Origin: Collinsella sp.
GTDB lineage: Bacteria > Actinomycetota > Coriobacteriia > Coriobacteriales > Coriobacteriaceae
Direction: 5' to 3'
DNA length: 9,352 bases
NCBI GenBank assembly: GCA_014871545.1
Contig: WGSR01000049.1
Coordinates: 1 to 9,352 of the forward strand
The notes beneath the pieces were generated by a model. That model did not search any database. It had not been told where the DNA came from and was given only the letters and a program-made list of their open reading frames with translations. How positions within the stretch are numbered: position 1 is the stretch's first letter; every line of letters begins with the position of its first letter. The position numbers were made by a program, and so were the translations under genes. Positions 1 to 6,087 of this stretch are shown piece by piece.

Positions 1-804
1 GGCGTGGTGCTGTTCCACTTGTCGGGCGGTGCCGTGGACATGATTGACGGTATCGCAGATGCCGCCGAAGAACGCGGCTTTGCGCTCACGATGATCAAAA
101 AGCGGGCGGGGGAGAAGATGACCCTTGCCGAAGCGGCGCGTAGGATGTCGCAGCTGCCTGTTGATGGCATGATCTTCAACCTGCGTCAGATGGTCGATGA
201 CTTTGATACTTTTGAGGCACCGAAAGACCTCAAGACGGTGATTATCACACCGATGGAACATCCTACCTGCTCCACCGTCAGTGACGACCAAGAGGGCGGC
301 GCGCGCATGGCGTGCGAGTACTTCTTGAACCACGGGCATAAAAACGTGTACTTCGTCTCTGGTAAGAAAGAGTCGTTGTCGAGCCAGTGCCGTATGAAAG
401 GTTGGCGTGCGGCACTCGAGGCGCGTGGCATTGAGCCGCCCGAGCCTCTGCAAGGCGATTGGAATGCGGATAGTGGCTATGCCGCGGGCCTTGTGCTTGC
501 CGATAAGCCCGATTGCACGGCGGTCCTCGCTGCTAACGACTGCATGGCAAACGGCGTGATGATGGCTCTACGTGACAAAGGGCTCAGTGTGCCCAATGAT
601 GTGTCCGTGATCGGCTTCGACGATGAGCTCTATAAGACGATTCCCAACTCGATTCTGACGTCGGTGAAGTTTCGCCACCGCGAGCTGGGCGTCCGTGCGC
701 TCAACGAGGTCGTCGCGGGTCTGGAAGCTCCGAGCTCCAGAAGCCGTACGCTCGTCTCGGGCGTGTTGGTCGAGCGTTCCAGCGTAAAGGACTTGCGGGC
801 GTAG
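1..804 (+). CDS. LacI/GalR-family transcriptional repressor (5' partial)
   Basis: Reading frame 1 is open from the first base to the TAG at 802-804, giving 267 visible residues of a LacI-family sugar-responsive repressor. Only the periplasmic-binding-protein-like effector domain is seen. The roughly 70 N-terminal residues with the helix-turn-helix and hinge helix lie left of the window, so the GTG at position 4 is not the true start. Family landmarks are the HGHKNVYFVSG segment, SSQCRMKGWRAAL, GDWNADSGYAAG, TAVLAANDCMANGV and the DVSVIGFDDE strand near the C-terminus. It aligns end to end with the complete repressor at 4783-5820, including the shared LVERSSVKDLR/LVERSTVRDIR tail, so the two are paralogues. 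It converges on the EIICB gene at 1062-2822. By analogy with the second regulator it may control a divergent operon left of the window, which is inference. The effector is unknown. Confidence 0.93.
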   Translation, partial: GVVLFHLSGGAVDMIDGIADAAEERGFALTMIKKRAGEKMTLAEAARRMSQLPVDGMIFNLRQMVDDFDTFEAPKDLKTVIITPMEHPTCSTVSDDQEGGARMACEYFLNHGHKNVYFVSGKKESLSSQCRMKGWRAALEARGIEPPEPLQGDWNADSGYAAGLVLADKPDCTAVLAANDCMANGVMMALRDKGLSVPNDVSVIGFDDELYKTIPNSILTSVKFRHRELGVRALNEVVAGLEAPSSRSRTLVSGVLVERSSVKDLRA

Positions 805-814
805 ACGTGCTCGG

Positions 815-970
815 CCTATTCCGTTTGTCTCGATCTGTAACAACTAGACGGTCAAAAGTGGTCTACATGTTACAGATTGAGATTTTCGGCTTGGCCTGTG
901 CGTTCATCTCGATCTGTAACAGCTAGGACCGAAAAACTCGGCTAGATGTTACAGATTGAGATGAACAGGA
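815..970. repeat. Paired long-palindrome cassette, copy 1 (BIME-like)
   Basis: Two consecutive long hairpins lie 10 bases after the LacI stop. Hairpin a spans 828-882: TCTCGATCTGTAAC pairs with GTTACAGATTGAGA at 869-882 with one G-T wobble, and an inner TAGAC/GTCTA extends the stem. Hairpin b spans 902-966: GTTCATCTCGATCTGTAAC at 902-920 pairs with 948-966, and an inner CTAG/CTAG plus CCG/CGG closes around an A-rich loop. All four arms share the core ATCTGTAAC/GTTACAGAT, so arms of different hairpins can also pair. A second copy sits at 5823-5980. Neither hairpin ends in a clear U-run, so simple rho-independent termination is doubtful. The arrangement resembles bacterial interspersed mosaic elements, which favour 3' intergenic sites. 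No transposase accompanies it. Function is unknown; mRNA 3'-end protection or insulation of convergent transcription is possible. Confidence 0.85.
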
Positions 971-983
971 GGACGGGTGCGGT

Positions 984-1030
984 CTAAACAAAATGGCCCG
1001 CGCATCACACATCGATGCACGGGCCATTTA
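984..1030 (-). terminator. Rho-independent terminator of the glycosidase-EIICB operon
   Basis: AAATGGCCCG (991-1000) is the exact reverse complement of CGGGCCATTT (1020-1029), and inner arms GCATC (1002-1006) and GATGC (1014-1018) extend the stem. Read on the minus strand the GC-rich stem is followed by ATTTTGTTTA, a U-rich tail, about 30 bases beyond the EIICB stop codon. It therefore ends the 1062-4441 transcript. On the plus strand the stem is followed by ATTTATTGT, so weak termination of the LacI transcript from the other side is also possible. Confidence 0.85.
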
Positions 1031-1061
1031 TTGTCTGCAAGCGGCAGGTGGTGTCAGCGTC

Positions 1062-2822
1062 TTATGCCTCGAGGTTTTCCTCGATCCAGGCGACGGCACC
1101 CTTGGGATCCTTAGTGAGGTCGATGTACTGTTTGCCCTTGGGCGACAGCAGCGTGATGCCCAGGCGGTCGGTGTCGGCCTTCATCTCGTTGTAATAGGTG
1201 CGAACCTGCGGAGCCAGGACGATGACGTTGTACTGGTCCATGATGGCGTAGTGGCTGCCGTAGGCACCGGCGTTGGCGGTAATGTCGATGCCCAGCTCGT
1301 CGGCGCCTTCCTTAAGCGCGTTGGCGAGCAGTGCAGAGGTGCCGGCGCCAGCGCACAGAACCAGAACCCTCAGATCCTTGCCCTTAAGGGCGGACGGAGC
1401 TGCGGAGGCCTCAGTGGCAGAAGCGGTCTCGACAACAGGAGCCTCAACGGCGGGGGCGGCAGCGGTCTTGACGGCCTTGGTCTCCTCGGCCTCTTCTTCG
1501 GCCAGGGTCTCGGCCTCCTGCTTGCACAGGACGTTGTCGTAGGCCTTGCAGAACGGGTAGTAGATCAAGAAGTCAACGACCAGCAGGACGACAACCAGGA
1601 CCAGAGAGATCGGCTGGAAGTTGGTGTCGATGAAGGTGCCGATCGGTCCGGGGAGTGCCCACGGCATGGCATAGATAAAGCCGTTCATGCCCAAAAAGTC
1701 GATGAAGAACTTACCAATGAGGACGTTGGCCACGGGGGCAAACAGGAACGGGATCAGGAAGTACGGGTTGAGGATGATGGGCGCGGCGAACAGCAGCGGC
1801 TCGTTGACGGCGAACATCACGGGTACGACAGAGGCTTTGCCGACGGCCTTGAGCTGCTTGGAGCGCATAAAGAGCAGGAAGATGATCGGGACAATGAACG
1901 TGGCGCCGGTGCCGCCGAGTTCGCCGATGTAGTTACCGAAGTTTTCGGTCAGGGCGAGGGCGGGGTGACCGCCGGCCTGCAGCGTGGCGAGGTTGGTGGT
2001 GATGTTGCCAAACAGCGCGGCGTTGAGGGCAGGCTTAACGACCGAGGGGCCGTGGATGCCCATGAACCAGAACAGCGGGATCATGAACCAGATGAGGGCG
2101 AGGCCGGCGTAGGAATCGGCAGCGGCGAACAGCGGGCTCACCAGCGTGGAGATGACGTTGGCAAACGGGACGGCCAAGCAGGTGCGGCAGATAACGTCGA
2201 TGACGGCGACAAACAGGATGGAGAAGCTGAAGGCGAAGATGTCGCGGAAGTTCTGGGCGATGGCGCCGGGGACTTCTTTGGGCAGCTTGATGGTGATGTC
2301 TCGCTTAATGCAGAAGGCATAGATGTTGACCGTGGCAAATGCGGCGACAAAGGAGCTCAGCAGGCCCTTGGTGCCCATGTTGTCGGTAAAGAACACCGAG
2401 ACATCGGCGCCGTCGATCTTGGCACTCGTCTGGGTAACGGCCAAGATGAGCATAGCGCACATGGCGGCGACCATGGTGCTCGTGGCGTTGATGGCCTTGC
2501 CGGCAGGCATGCGGCGGTTCTTGGAGCCGGTCAGCGCGCTTGCGGTGGTGCCGGCGACCATGATGCCCACGACGCCCATCGTGAAGTTGTAAACCTTGTT
2601 GCAGAAGTTCACGACGTCGACGTTCCACCAGTCGGGCAGCGTAAAGCCGCCGACCGTGGCGACAACGCCCGGCAGGGTCGAAATAAGCAGGAAGACAGAA
2701 GAAGACAGGATGATGGGCATTGCTGCCAAAAAGCCGTCTTTAATGGCCTGAAGGTAGATGTTCTTAGAGACCTTGTCGAAGTACGGCTGACCTTTCTCCA
2801 AGAACTTAACGATCGATTCCAT
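1062..2822 (-). CDS. lacE: PTS lactose/cellobiose-family permease, fused EIICB (LacE type)
   Basis: This 586-residue protein is a membrane permease that takes up and phosphorylates a beta-disaccharide, receiving phosphate from a separate EIIA. Residues about 1-432 are the EIIC domain with roughly ten hydrophobic segments. Landmarks are LEKGQPYFDKVSKN at the N-terminus, the IHGPS motif (His257-Gly258) and NEPLLF (340-345), which in this family lies at the sugar site. An Ala/Glu/Pro-rich linker covers about 433-483. The EIIB domain (484-586) opens with LRVLVLCAGAGTS; Cys490 is the expected phospho-acceptor. Order and fusion match LacE, whereas cellobiose systems usually have separate B and C proteins. 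The ATG is preceded by AAAGAGGAG (2831-2839) at 8-base spacing. It is the second gene of an operon, 176 bases after the glycosidase at 2999-4441. No EIIA is present. The substrate (lactose, other beta-galactoside or beta-glucoside) is inferred. Confidence 0.93.
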   Translation of the reverse strand: MESIVKFLEKGQPYFDKVSKNIYLQAIKDGFLAAMPIILSSSVFLLISTLPGVVATVGGFTLPDWWNVDVVNFCNKVYNFTMGVVGIMVAGTTASALTGSKNRRMPAGKAINATSTMVAAMCAMLILAVTQTSAKIDGADVSVFFTDNMGTKGLLSSFVAAFATVNIYAFCIKRDITIKLPKEVPGAIAQNFRDIFAFSFSILFVAVIDVICRTCLAVPFANVISTLVSPLFAAADSYAGLALIWFMIPLFWFMGIHGPSVVKPALNAALFGNITTNLATLQAGGHPALALTENFGNYIGELGGTGATFIVPIIFLLFMRSKQLKAVGKASVVPVMFAVNEPLLFAAPIILNPYFLIPFLFAPVANVLIGKFFIDFLGMNGFIYAMPWALPGPIGTFIDTNFQPISLVLVVVLLVVDFLIYYPFCKAYDNVLCKQEAETLAEEEAEETKAVKTAAAPAVEAPVVETASATEASAAPSALKGKDLRVLVLCAGAGTSALLANALKEGADELGIDITANAGAYGSHYAIMDQYNVIVLAPQVRTYYNEMKADTDRLGITLLSPKGKQYIDLTKDPKGAVAWIEENLEA

Positions 2823-2930
2823 AGTTCACGCTCCTCTTTGCATGAAATCTTAATGGCATGGACGTTGAAAACCTATATGGTCTCCCGCTTGCTAAAAGCC
2901 CGGGTGCAGGCGGGGTCGGTCCCAGGGGGA

Positions 2931-2977
2931 GAGAGGGGAGCGGCTGGGTTTGTATCGCATAGGGCCGCTCCCTTCTC
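2931..2977 (-). other. Intercistronic hairpin between hydrolase and EIICB genes
   Basis: Positions 2931-2944 (GAGAGGGGAGCGGC) pair with 2964-2977 (GCCGCTCCCTTCTC) over 14 bases with a single wobble and a 19-base loop. The hairpin sits just past the glycosidase stop, inside the 176-base gap before EIICB. In the minus-strand transcript it is followed by UCCCCCUGGG, not a U-run, so it is not a classical terminator. A much weaker stem followed by UUUUAGC lies further along, near 2892-2911. Likely roles are 3'-end protection of the upstream cistron or partial attenuation that sets the ratio of hydrolase to permease. No convincing separate promoter for EIICB was seen in 2823-2998. Confidence 0.6.
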
Positions 2978-2998
2978 GGGGGAAAGCGAGGCGATGCG

Positions 2999-4441
2999 CT
3001 ACTGCGCGTCCGCCATAGTGTCGGCGAGCTCCTTGTACCAGAGTGCCGACTGCTTGATGTAGCGTTTTTGCGTGTCGAAGTCGATGTAGAACAGGCCGTA
3101 GCGCTTGTTATAGCCATTGGCCCACGAGAACTGGTCCTGCAGGCTCCAGATAAAGTAGCCCTGGACGTCGACGCCCTCGGCGCGCGCCTGGAGCACCTTC
3201 TCCATGTGCTGGTCGACAAAGTCGATGCGCTCGGGATCGGCGACGATGCCGTTTGCGTCGGGCTCGGGGTCCTTGTGGCCCAGGCCGTTTTCGGTGATAT
3301 AGATGACGGGGAGGTTGGGATAGGTGGCGCTGATGTGCTTGAGCGTGTCGTAGAGGCCTTGCGGGTAGATGAGCCAATCCCAGTCGGTGGTGGGGATACC
3401 CGGCATATCGACCTGCTGCCCGACGCCCTTAAACTTAAAGCACGAGGTGCCCTTGTCTCCGGTGCCGTTAAAGCTGTTGGTTGACTCGCCATCGTAGGCG
3501 GCGATAAACGCCGACTGATAGTAGTTGAGGCCGAACATATCGTTGCGGGGCGCCGCCTTGGCGAGCTCCTCCATGTCGCTGTCCTCAACCGTAAGTGTGG
3601 CGTTGTTGGCACGCAGAATCTCGTTGATGAGTGAGAGGGTGCGCGCGGAGTAGTGACCCAGGAAGGCGCCGTCCATGATGAAGTCGGTGTAGAAGGCGTT
3701 GTACAGGTCGGCGGCGTGCTGGTCGGCGGGCGAGTCGGTGGCAGGATATGCCGGCGTCAGGACGTTGACCATGCCAATGCGTCCGCCCAGGTGCTCGGTC
3801 TCGTCAAGATCCTTATACAGGTTGACGGCGCGGGCGTGGGCAACGAGCTCGTTGTGCTGGCTCTGGATGCCGCTCGTCACATCAAAGTGATGGTTGGGCG
3901 GGAAGTTGCCTTGGATGTATTGGGAGTGCGAGAGGCTGATGAGCTCGTTGATGGTGAACCAATTCTTGACCTCGCGGAACTCGCGGAAGCAGAACTCGGC
4001 ATAGCGCACATAGGCGTCGACGGTCTTGCGGTTGAGCCAGTCGCCCTGGTTGAACAGGGCGGCGGGGGAGTCAAAGTGATGCAGGGACACATAGGGCTCG
4101 ACGCCATACTTTTTGCAGCAGGCGAACAGCTCGTGGTAGTGCTTAACGCCCTCGGCGAGGGGTTCGGCATCGTCGCCGTTGGGGAAGATGCGGGTCCAGG
4201 CGATGGACACACGAATGGCGTTGAGTCCATGCTCGGCAGAAAGGCGGATATCCTCCTCGTAGCGGTTGTAGAAATCACTGGCCGGGTCGGGCAAAAAGCG
4301 ACCCTGGGCGACAAGGTAATCGTCCCACATGGTCTTACCCTTGCCTGCCACCTTCGTGGAACCTTCCGTTTGGTACGCGGCGGTTGCGGCGCCCCAAACA
4401 AAGCCCTTCGGCAGCTGCTGTACGCGGTTTAGCAAAGACAT
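2999..4441 (-). CDS. lacG: Family 1 glycoside hydrolase, 6-phospho-beta-galactosidase/glucosidase
   Basis: This is a cytosolic retaining GH1 enzyme that hydrolyses 6-phosphorylated beta-disaccharides delivered by the PTS. Numbering from the first possible ATG at 4447 (482 residues), the N-terminal LPKGFVWGAATAAYQTEG is typical. The acid/base is Glu168 in WFTINEL and the nucleophile is Glu386 in YITENGLG. The phosphate pocket FSWANGYNKRYG gives Ser441, Trp442, Lys448 and Tyr450. These correspond to Ser428, Trp429, Lys435 and Tyr437 of lactococcal LacG; the Trp favours 6-phospho-galactosides, while many 6-phospho-beta-glucosidases lack it. Length matches LacG (about 468). I prefer the second ATG (4439-4441, 480 residues) because AGAGGG lies 9 bases upstream of it but only 3 from the first. 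It is the first gene of the operon, ahead of EIICB, and diverges from the LacI gene at 4783. Family certain; exact sugar uncertain. Confidence 0.94.
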   Translation of the reverse strand: MSLLNRVQQLPKGFVWGAATAAYQTEGSTKVAGKGKTMWDDYLVAQGRFLPDPASDFYNRYEEDIRLSAEHGLNAIRVSIAWTRIFPNGDDAEPLAEGVKHYHELFACCKKYGVEPYVSLHHFDSPAALFNQGDWLNRKTVDAYVRYAEFCFREFREVKNWFTINELISLSHSQYIQGNFPPNHHFDVTSGIQSQHNELVAHARAVNLYKDLDETEHLGGRIGMVNVLTPAYPATDSPADQHAADLYNAFYTDFIMDGAFLGHYSARTLSLINEILRANNATLTVEDSDMEELAKAAPRNDMFGLNYYQSAFIAAYDGESTNSFNGTGDKGTSCFKFKGVGQQVDMPGIPTTDWDWLIYPQGLYDTLKHISATYPNLPVIYITENGLGHKDPEPDANGIVADPERIDFVDQHMEKVLQARAEGVDVQGYFIWSLQDQFSWANGYNKRYGLFYIDFDTQKRYIKQSALWYKELADTMADAQ

Positions 4442-4450
4442 ATGCATACA

Positions 4451-4456
4451 CCCTCT
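4451..4456 (-). promoter_or_regulatory. Ribosome binding site deciding the hydrolase start
   Basis: On the minus strand AGAGGG is followed by TGT-ATG-CAT-ATG. Spacing is 3 bases to the first ATG (4445-4447) and 9 bases to the second (4439-4441), so the second, in-frame ATG is the likelier start. The choice changes the protein by only two residues, Met-His. Confidence 0.6.
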
Positions 4457-4549
4457 CGTCTCGCTGTTCGATATTGTGCGTTTGCGCTCAGGAGGCTCCC
4501 TGGTTAGCGTTCAGCGGTGAAAAAGCCCGATAAACACTATCTTAAAATG

Positions 4550-4578
4550 ATTAGAACCAAAATGAGCACGTGAACATT
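4550..4578 (-). promoter_or_regulatory. Candidate promoter of the glycosidase-EIICB operon
   Basis: On the minus strand TCTAAT (plus positions 4550-4555) matches the -10 consensus at 5 of 6 bases. The sequence 17 bases upstream (AATGTT, 4573-4578) is a poor -35. The spacer and -35 are covered by operator 4563-4576, with operator 4585-4598 just upstream, so repressor binding would block polymerase. The implied start near 4543 leaves a leader of about 100 bases. The exact element is uncertain, but some promoter must lie in this gap. Confidence 0.35.
4563..4576. promoter_or_regulatory. LacI-type operator 1 (TGAGCACGTGAACA)
   Basis: This is a 14-base pseudo-palindrome with TG...CA ends and a central ACGT, the form expected for a LacI/GalR-family site with a central CpG. 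It is one of three copies of TGAGCACGTKAWCA in the divergent gap. It lies 22 bases, about two helical turns, from operator 2, so two dimers could bind one face of the DNA. It overlaps the proposed hydrolase promoter. The adjacent repressor at 4783-5820 is the obvious ligand, by inference. Confidence 0.7.
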
Positions 4579-4584
4579 TGACAA

Positions 4585-4598
4585 TGAGCACGTTAACA
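4585..4598. promoter_or_regulatory. LacI-type operator 2 (TGAGCACGTTAACA)
   Basis: It differs from operator 1 at one base (G to T at position 10), and the flanking AATGAGCACG is also shared. It lies in tandem with operator 1 and in the same orientation, just upstream of the proposed hydrolase promoter. Confidence 0.7.
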
Positions 4599-4634
4599 TC
4601 CGGCTGGGATGTATAGAAACAAAACAACTTCAAA

Positions 4635-4650
4635 CAGCCGTGAACGGTTG
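4635..4650. promoter_or_regulatory. Unassigned dyad between the divergent promoters
   Basis: CAGCCGTGAACGGTTG is a 16-base near-palindrome in which CAGCCGT pairs with ACGGTTG through one wobble. It lies between operators 2 and 3 and upstream of the LacI promoter. It does not match the TGAGCACGT motif. It could bind a second regulator or be chance. Confidence 0.3.
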
Positions 4651-4674
4651 TATTTGTTCGGTAAGCGGTTTTGA

Positions 4675-4704
4675 TTGACAGAAGTTTTCATGTTGTGGTA
4701 TATG
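4675..4704 (+). promoter_or_regulatory. Promoter of the LacI-family regulator gene
   Basis: A perfect -35 TTGACA (4675-4680) is followed after 18 bases by TATATG (4699-4704). TGG at 4696-4698 directly upstream makes an extended -10. Transcription would start near 4711, just before operator 3, which suits negative autoregulation by the encoded repressor. Confidence 0.6.
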
Positions 4705-4716
4705 GCTCGGGTATCA

Positions 4717-4730
4717 TGAGCACGTTATCA
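4717..4730. promoter_or_regulatory. LacI-type operator 3 (TGAGCACGTTATCA)
   Basis: This third copy of the operator motif differs from operator 2 only at position 12. It lies immediately downstream of the proposed LacI transcription start and 132 bases from operator 2. It would let the repressor limit its own synthesis, and DNA looping to operators 1 and 2 is geometrically possible. Confidence 0.7.
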
Positions 4731-4771
4731 ATGTATGTACGATGCGCCATGGGCGCGGGGAATAGTTGGGA

Positions 4772-4777
4772 AGCAGG
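4772..4777 (+). promoter_or_regulatory. Ribosome binding site supporting the GTG start of the regulator
   Basis: AGCAGG matches the AGGAGG consensus at five of six bases and lies 5 bases before GTG 4783-4785. The upstream in-frame ATG at 4735 has no comparable site and nearly abuts operator 3. The ATG at 4792 has GGAAGG only one base away, which is too close. Confidence 0.45.
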
Positions 4778-4782
4778 TTAGC

Positions 4783-5820
4783 GTGGAAGGCATGGATCAG
4801 CAGACAAGGAATGGTTGTTCGGCGAGCGCGGCAGAGGTTGCGGCGCTCGCTGGCGTGAGCCGCCAGACTGTGTCTCGCGTGGTCAACGGTATGCCCAACG
4901 TGACGGAAAAGACGCGCAAGCGTGTGCTGGCCGCCATGGAAGAGCTGGGCTTTCGTCCCAATTTTGCTGGAGCGGCGTTGCGCGGCGGGTCGTATCGTTC
5001 TATTGGCCTGTGCATGTACAACATCACACGTGTCGGTAACCTGGCGACGCTCGAGGGTATCATGCAAGCGGCGCGCGAGCACGATTTTGCCGTCACTATG
5101 ATCGAGATGGGCGGCGACAAGCCCTATGCACTTGCCGATGCCTCGCGCCGCATGGTCGAGCGACCCGTCGACGGCATGATTCTCAACATGAACCGCATGG
5201 CTCCCGATTTTGAGGAGTTTGTTCCCCAGCCGGGAGTGCGAACGGTCATCCTGTCCATGTATGCGCATCCGCGCTGCACGACGATCGACTCCGACCAGTA
5301 TGGTTCGTGCGAGCTGTTGACCAATTATCTGCTGGAACATGGTCACTCGAATATGCGGTTTGTGGCGGGTCCGGAAAACTCGATTTCCTCGCGTTTTCGT
5401 GAGGCCGGTTGGCGCGATACGCTGGGTCGTGCTCATGTCGATGCCGCTCCGATGCTGCGTGGCGATTGGAGTGCGGACAGTGGGTACGCCATGGGCGAGC
5501 GGATTGCGGCCGAGGTGCTTGCCGGCGGGTCGCAGGCGCCGACTGCCGTGCTTGCGGCAAATGACCAGATGGCGCTGGGCGTTATCGCCGCGCTCGAGAA
5601 CGCGGGCCTGTCCGTGCCCGACGACGTGAGCGTGGTTGGTATCGACGACGCACTCGAGGGACTTGTTCCTCACAATCGACTGACGACGCTGCGATTTGAT
5701 TTGCGCGGTGTCGGTAAGCTTGCGTTTGAGGCGGCGATTGGAGAGAGCTCGTCTATCGAGGCGATTCATGTGCCGAGTACGCTGGTCGAACGCTCGACTG
5801 TTAGGGACATACGGGGTTAG
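4783..5820 (+). CDS. LacI/GalR-family transcriptional repressor
   Basis: This complete regulator has 345 residues from the GTG at 4783; alternative starts at 4735 and 4792 give 361 and 342. The helix-turn-helix is at about 14-35 (ASAAEVAALAGVSRQTVSRVV), followed by VTEKTRKRVLAAMEELGFRPN and the hinge helix AGAALRGG near 62-69. The effector-binding domain follows: RPVDGMILN, TTIDSDQYGS, the HGHSNMRFVAG segment, TAVLAANDQMALGV and DVSVVGIDDALEG. It is divergent from the glycosidase-EIICB operon, and the gap holds three operator-like sites, one just past its own promoter. The simplest model is a repressor of that operon and of itself, released by the transported sugar or its phosphate. Binding specificity and inducer are inferred. 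It may also act on the second module (6088-9352), whose own regulator is not visible. Confidence 0.93.
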   Translation: MEGMDQQTRNGCSASAAEVAALAGVSRQTVSRVVNGMPNVTEKTRKRVLAAMEELGFRPNFAGAALRGGSYRSIGLCMYNITRVGNLATLEGIMQAAREHDFAVTMIEMGGDKPYALADASRRMVERPVDGMILNMNRMAPDFEEFVPQPGVRTVILSMYAHPRCTTIDSDQYGSCELLTNYLLEHGHSNMRFVAGPENSISSRFREAGWRDTLGRAHVDAAPMLRGDWSADSGYAMGERIAAEVLAGGSQAPTAVLAANDQMALGVIAALENAGLSVPDDVSVVGIDDALEGLVPHNRLTTLRFDLRGVGKLAFEAAIGESSSIEAIHVPSTLVERSTVRDIRG

Positions 5821-5822
5821 GT

Positions 5823-5980
5823 CCTACTCCGTTTGTCTCGATTTGTAACAGGTAGACGGTCAAAAGCGGGCTACGTGTTACAGATTTAGATTCTTCGGAA
5901 AGAGCAATCCTGTTCGTCTCAATCTGTAACAGCTAGGACCAAAAAACTCGGCTAGATGTTACAGATCGAGACAAACGGCT
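5823..5980. repeat. Paired long-palindrome cassette, copy 2 (BIME-like)
   Basis: It starts 3 bases after the LacI stop and repeats the organisation of the cassette at 815-970. Hairpin a is 5836-5890. Hairpin b is 5910-5978, with 21-base arms broken only by wobble-type differences. The segment around hairpin b is nearly identical to its counterpart, and the first hairpins differ at about seven positions. The first bases of the cassette (5829-5849) and its last (5958-5978) are inverted repeats matching at 20 of 21 positions, so the block as a whole has terminal inverted repeats, like a small MITE or a paired REP element. The roughly 20 bases between the hairpins (5891-5909) are not conserved between copies. 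No open reading frame of note lies inside it. Confidence 0.85.
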
Positions 5981-5991
5981 CCCGACCAGCC

Positions 5992-6042
5992 CAAAAACAA
6001 AAAGGCCGGGGGCGGCGCGCCGTGTGACGTGCCGCCCCCGGC
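5992..6042 (-). terminator. Rho-independent terminator of the EIICB-glycosidase operon
   Basis: GCCGGGGGCGGC (6005-6016) and GCCGCCCCCGGC (6031-6042) form a perfect 12-base GC stem with a 14-base loop. On the minus strand the stem is followed by CTTTTTGTTTTTGG, a strong U-tract. It lies 45 bases beyond the stop of the glycosidase at 6088-7527. On the plus strand the stem is followed by TGAGAAATGG, so it would not terminate the LacI transcript efficiently. Confidence 0.93.
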
Positions 6043-6087
6043 TGAGAAATGGGGACAGGTTATGTGGGCAGGCGACCCCGCCAGTCA

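Noticed and set aside
993..3062. A 689-residue plus-strand open frame opposite the EIICB gene
   Set aside because: It lies antisense to a gene with clear domains, is rich in Gly, Asp, Gln and Val as GC-rich antisense frames are, and shows no recognisable domain. It also runs through the terminator and the intercistronic gap.
4442..4549. A BglG/LicT-type antiterminator target or other structured leader before the first hydrolase
   Set aside because: I see no sequence like the ribonucleic antiterminator consensus and no overlapping terminator. There is only a weak stem near 4486-4510.
4578..4617. A second plus-strand promoter using TTGACA at 4578-4583 and TATAGA at 4612-4617
   Set aside because: The spacing is 28 bases, far too long for a sigma-70-type promoter.
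4735..4782. The ATG at 4735 as start of the complete LacI regulator
   Set aside because: No ribosome binding site precedes it, it nearly abuts an operator, and the extra 16 residues are not expected for the family. GTG 4783 has AGCAGG at proper spacing.
4714..5769. A 351-residue minus-strand frame opposite the LacI gene
   Set aside because: It is antisense to a complete LacI-family protein and has no domain of its own; its His- and Arg-rich composition is typical of a shadow frame.
815..5980. CRISPR array or riboswitch as explanation for the repeated hairpins
   Set aside because: There are only two hairpins per site, no regular spacers and no cas genes. They lie at gene 3' ends, not in leaders.
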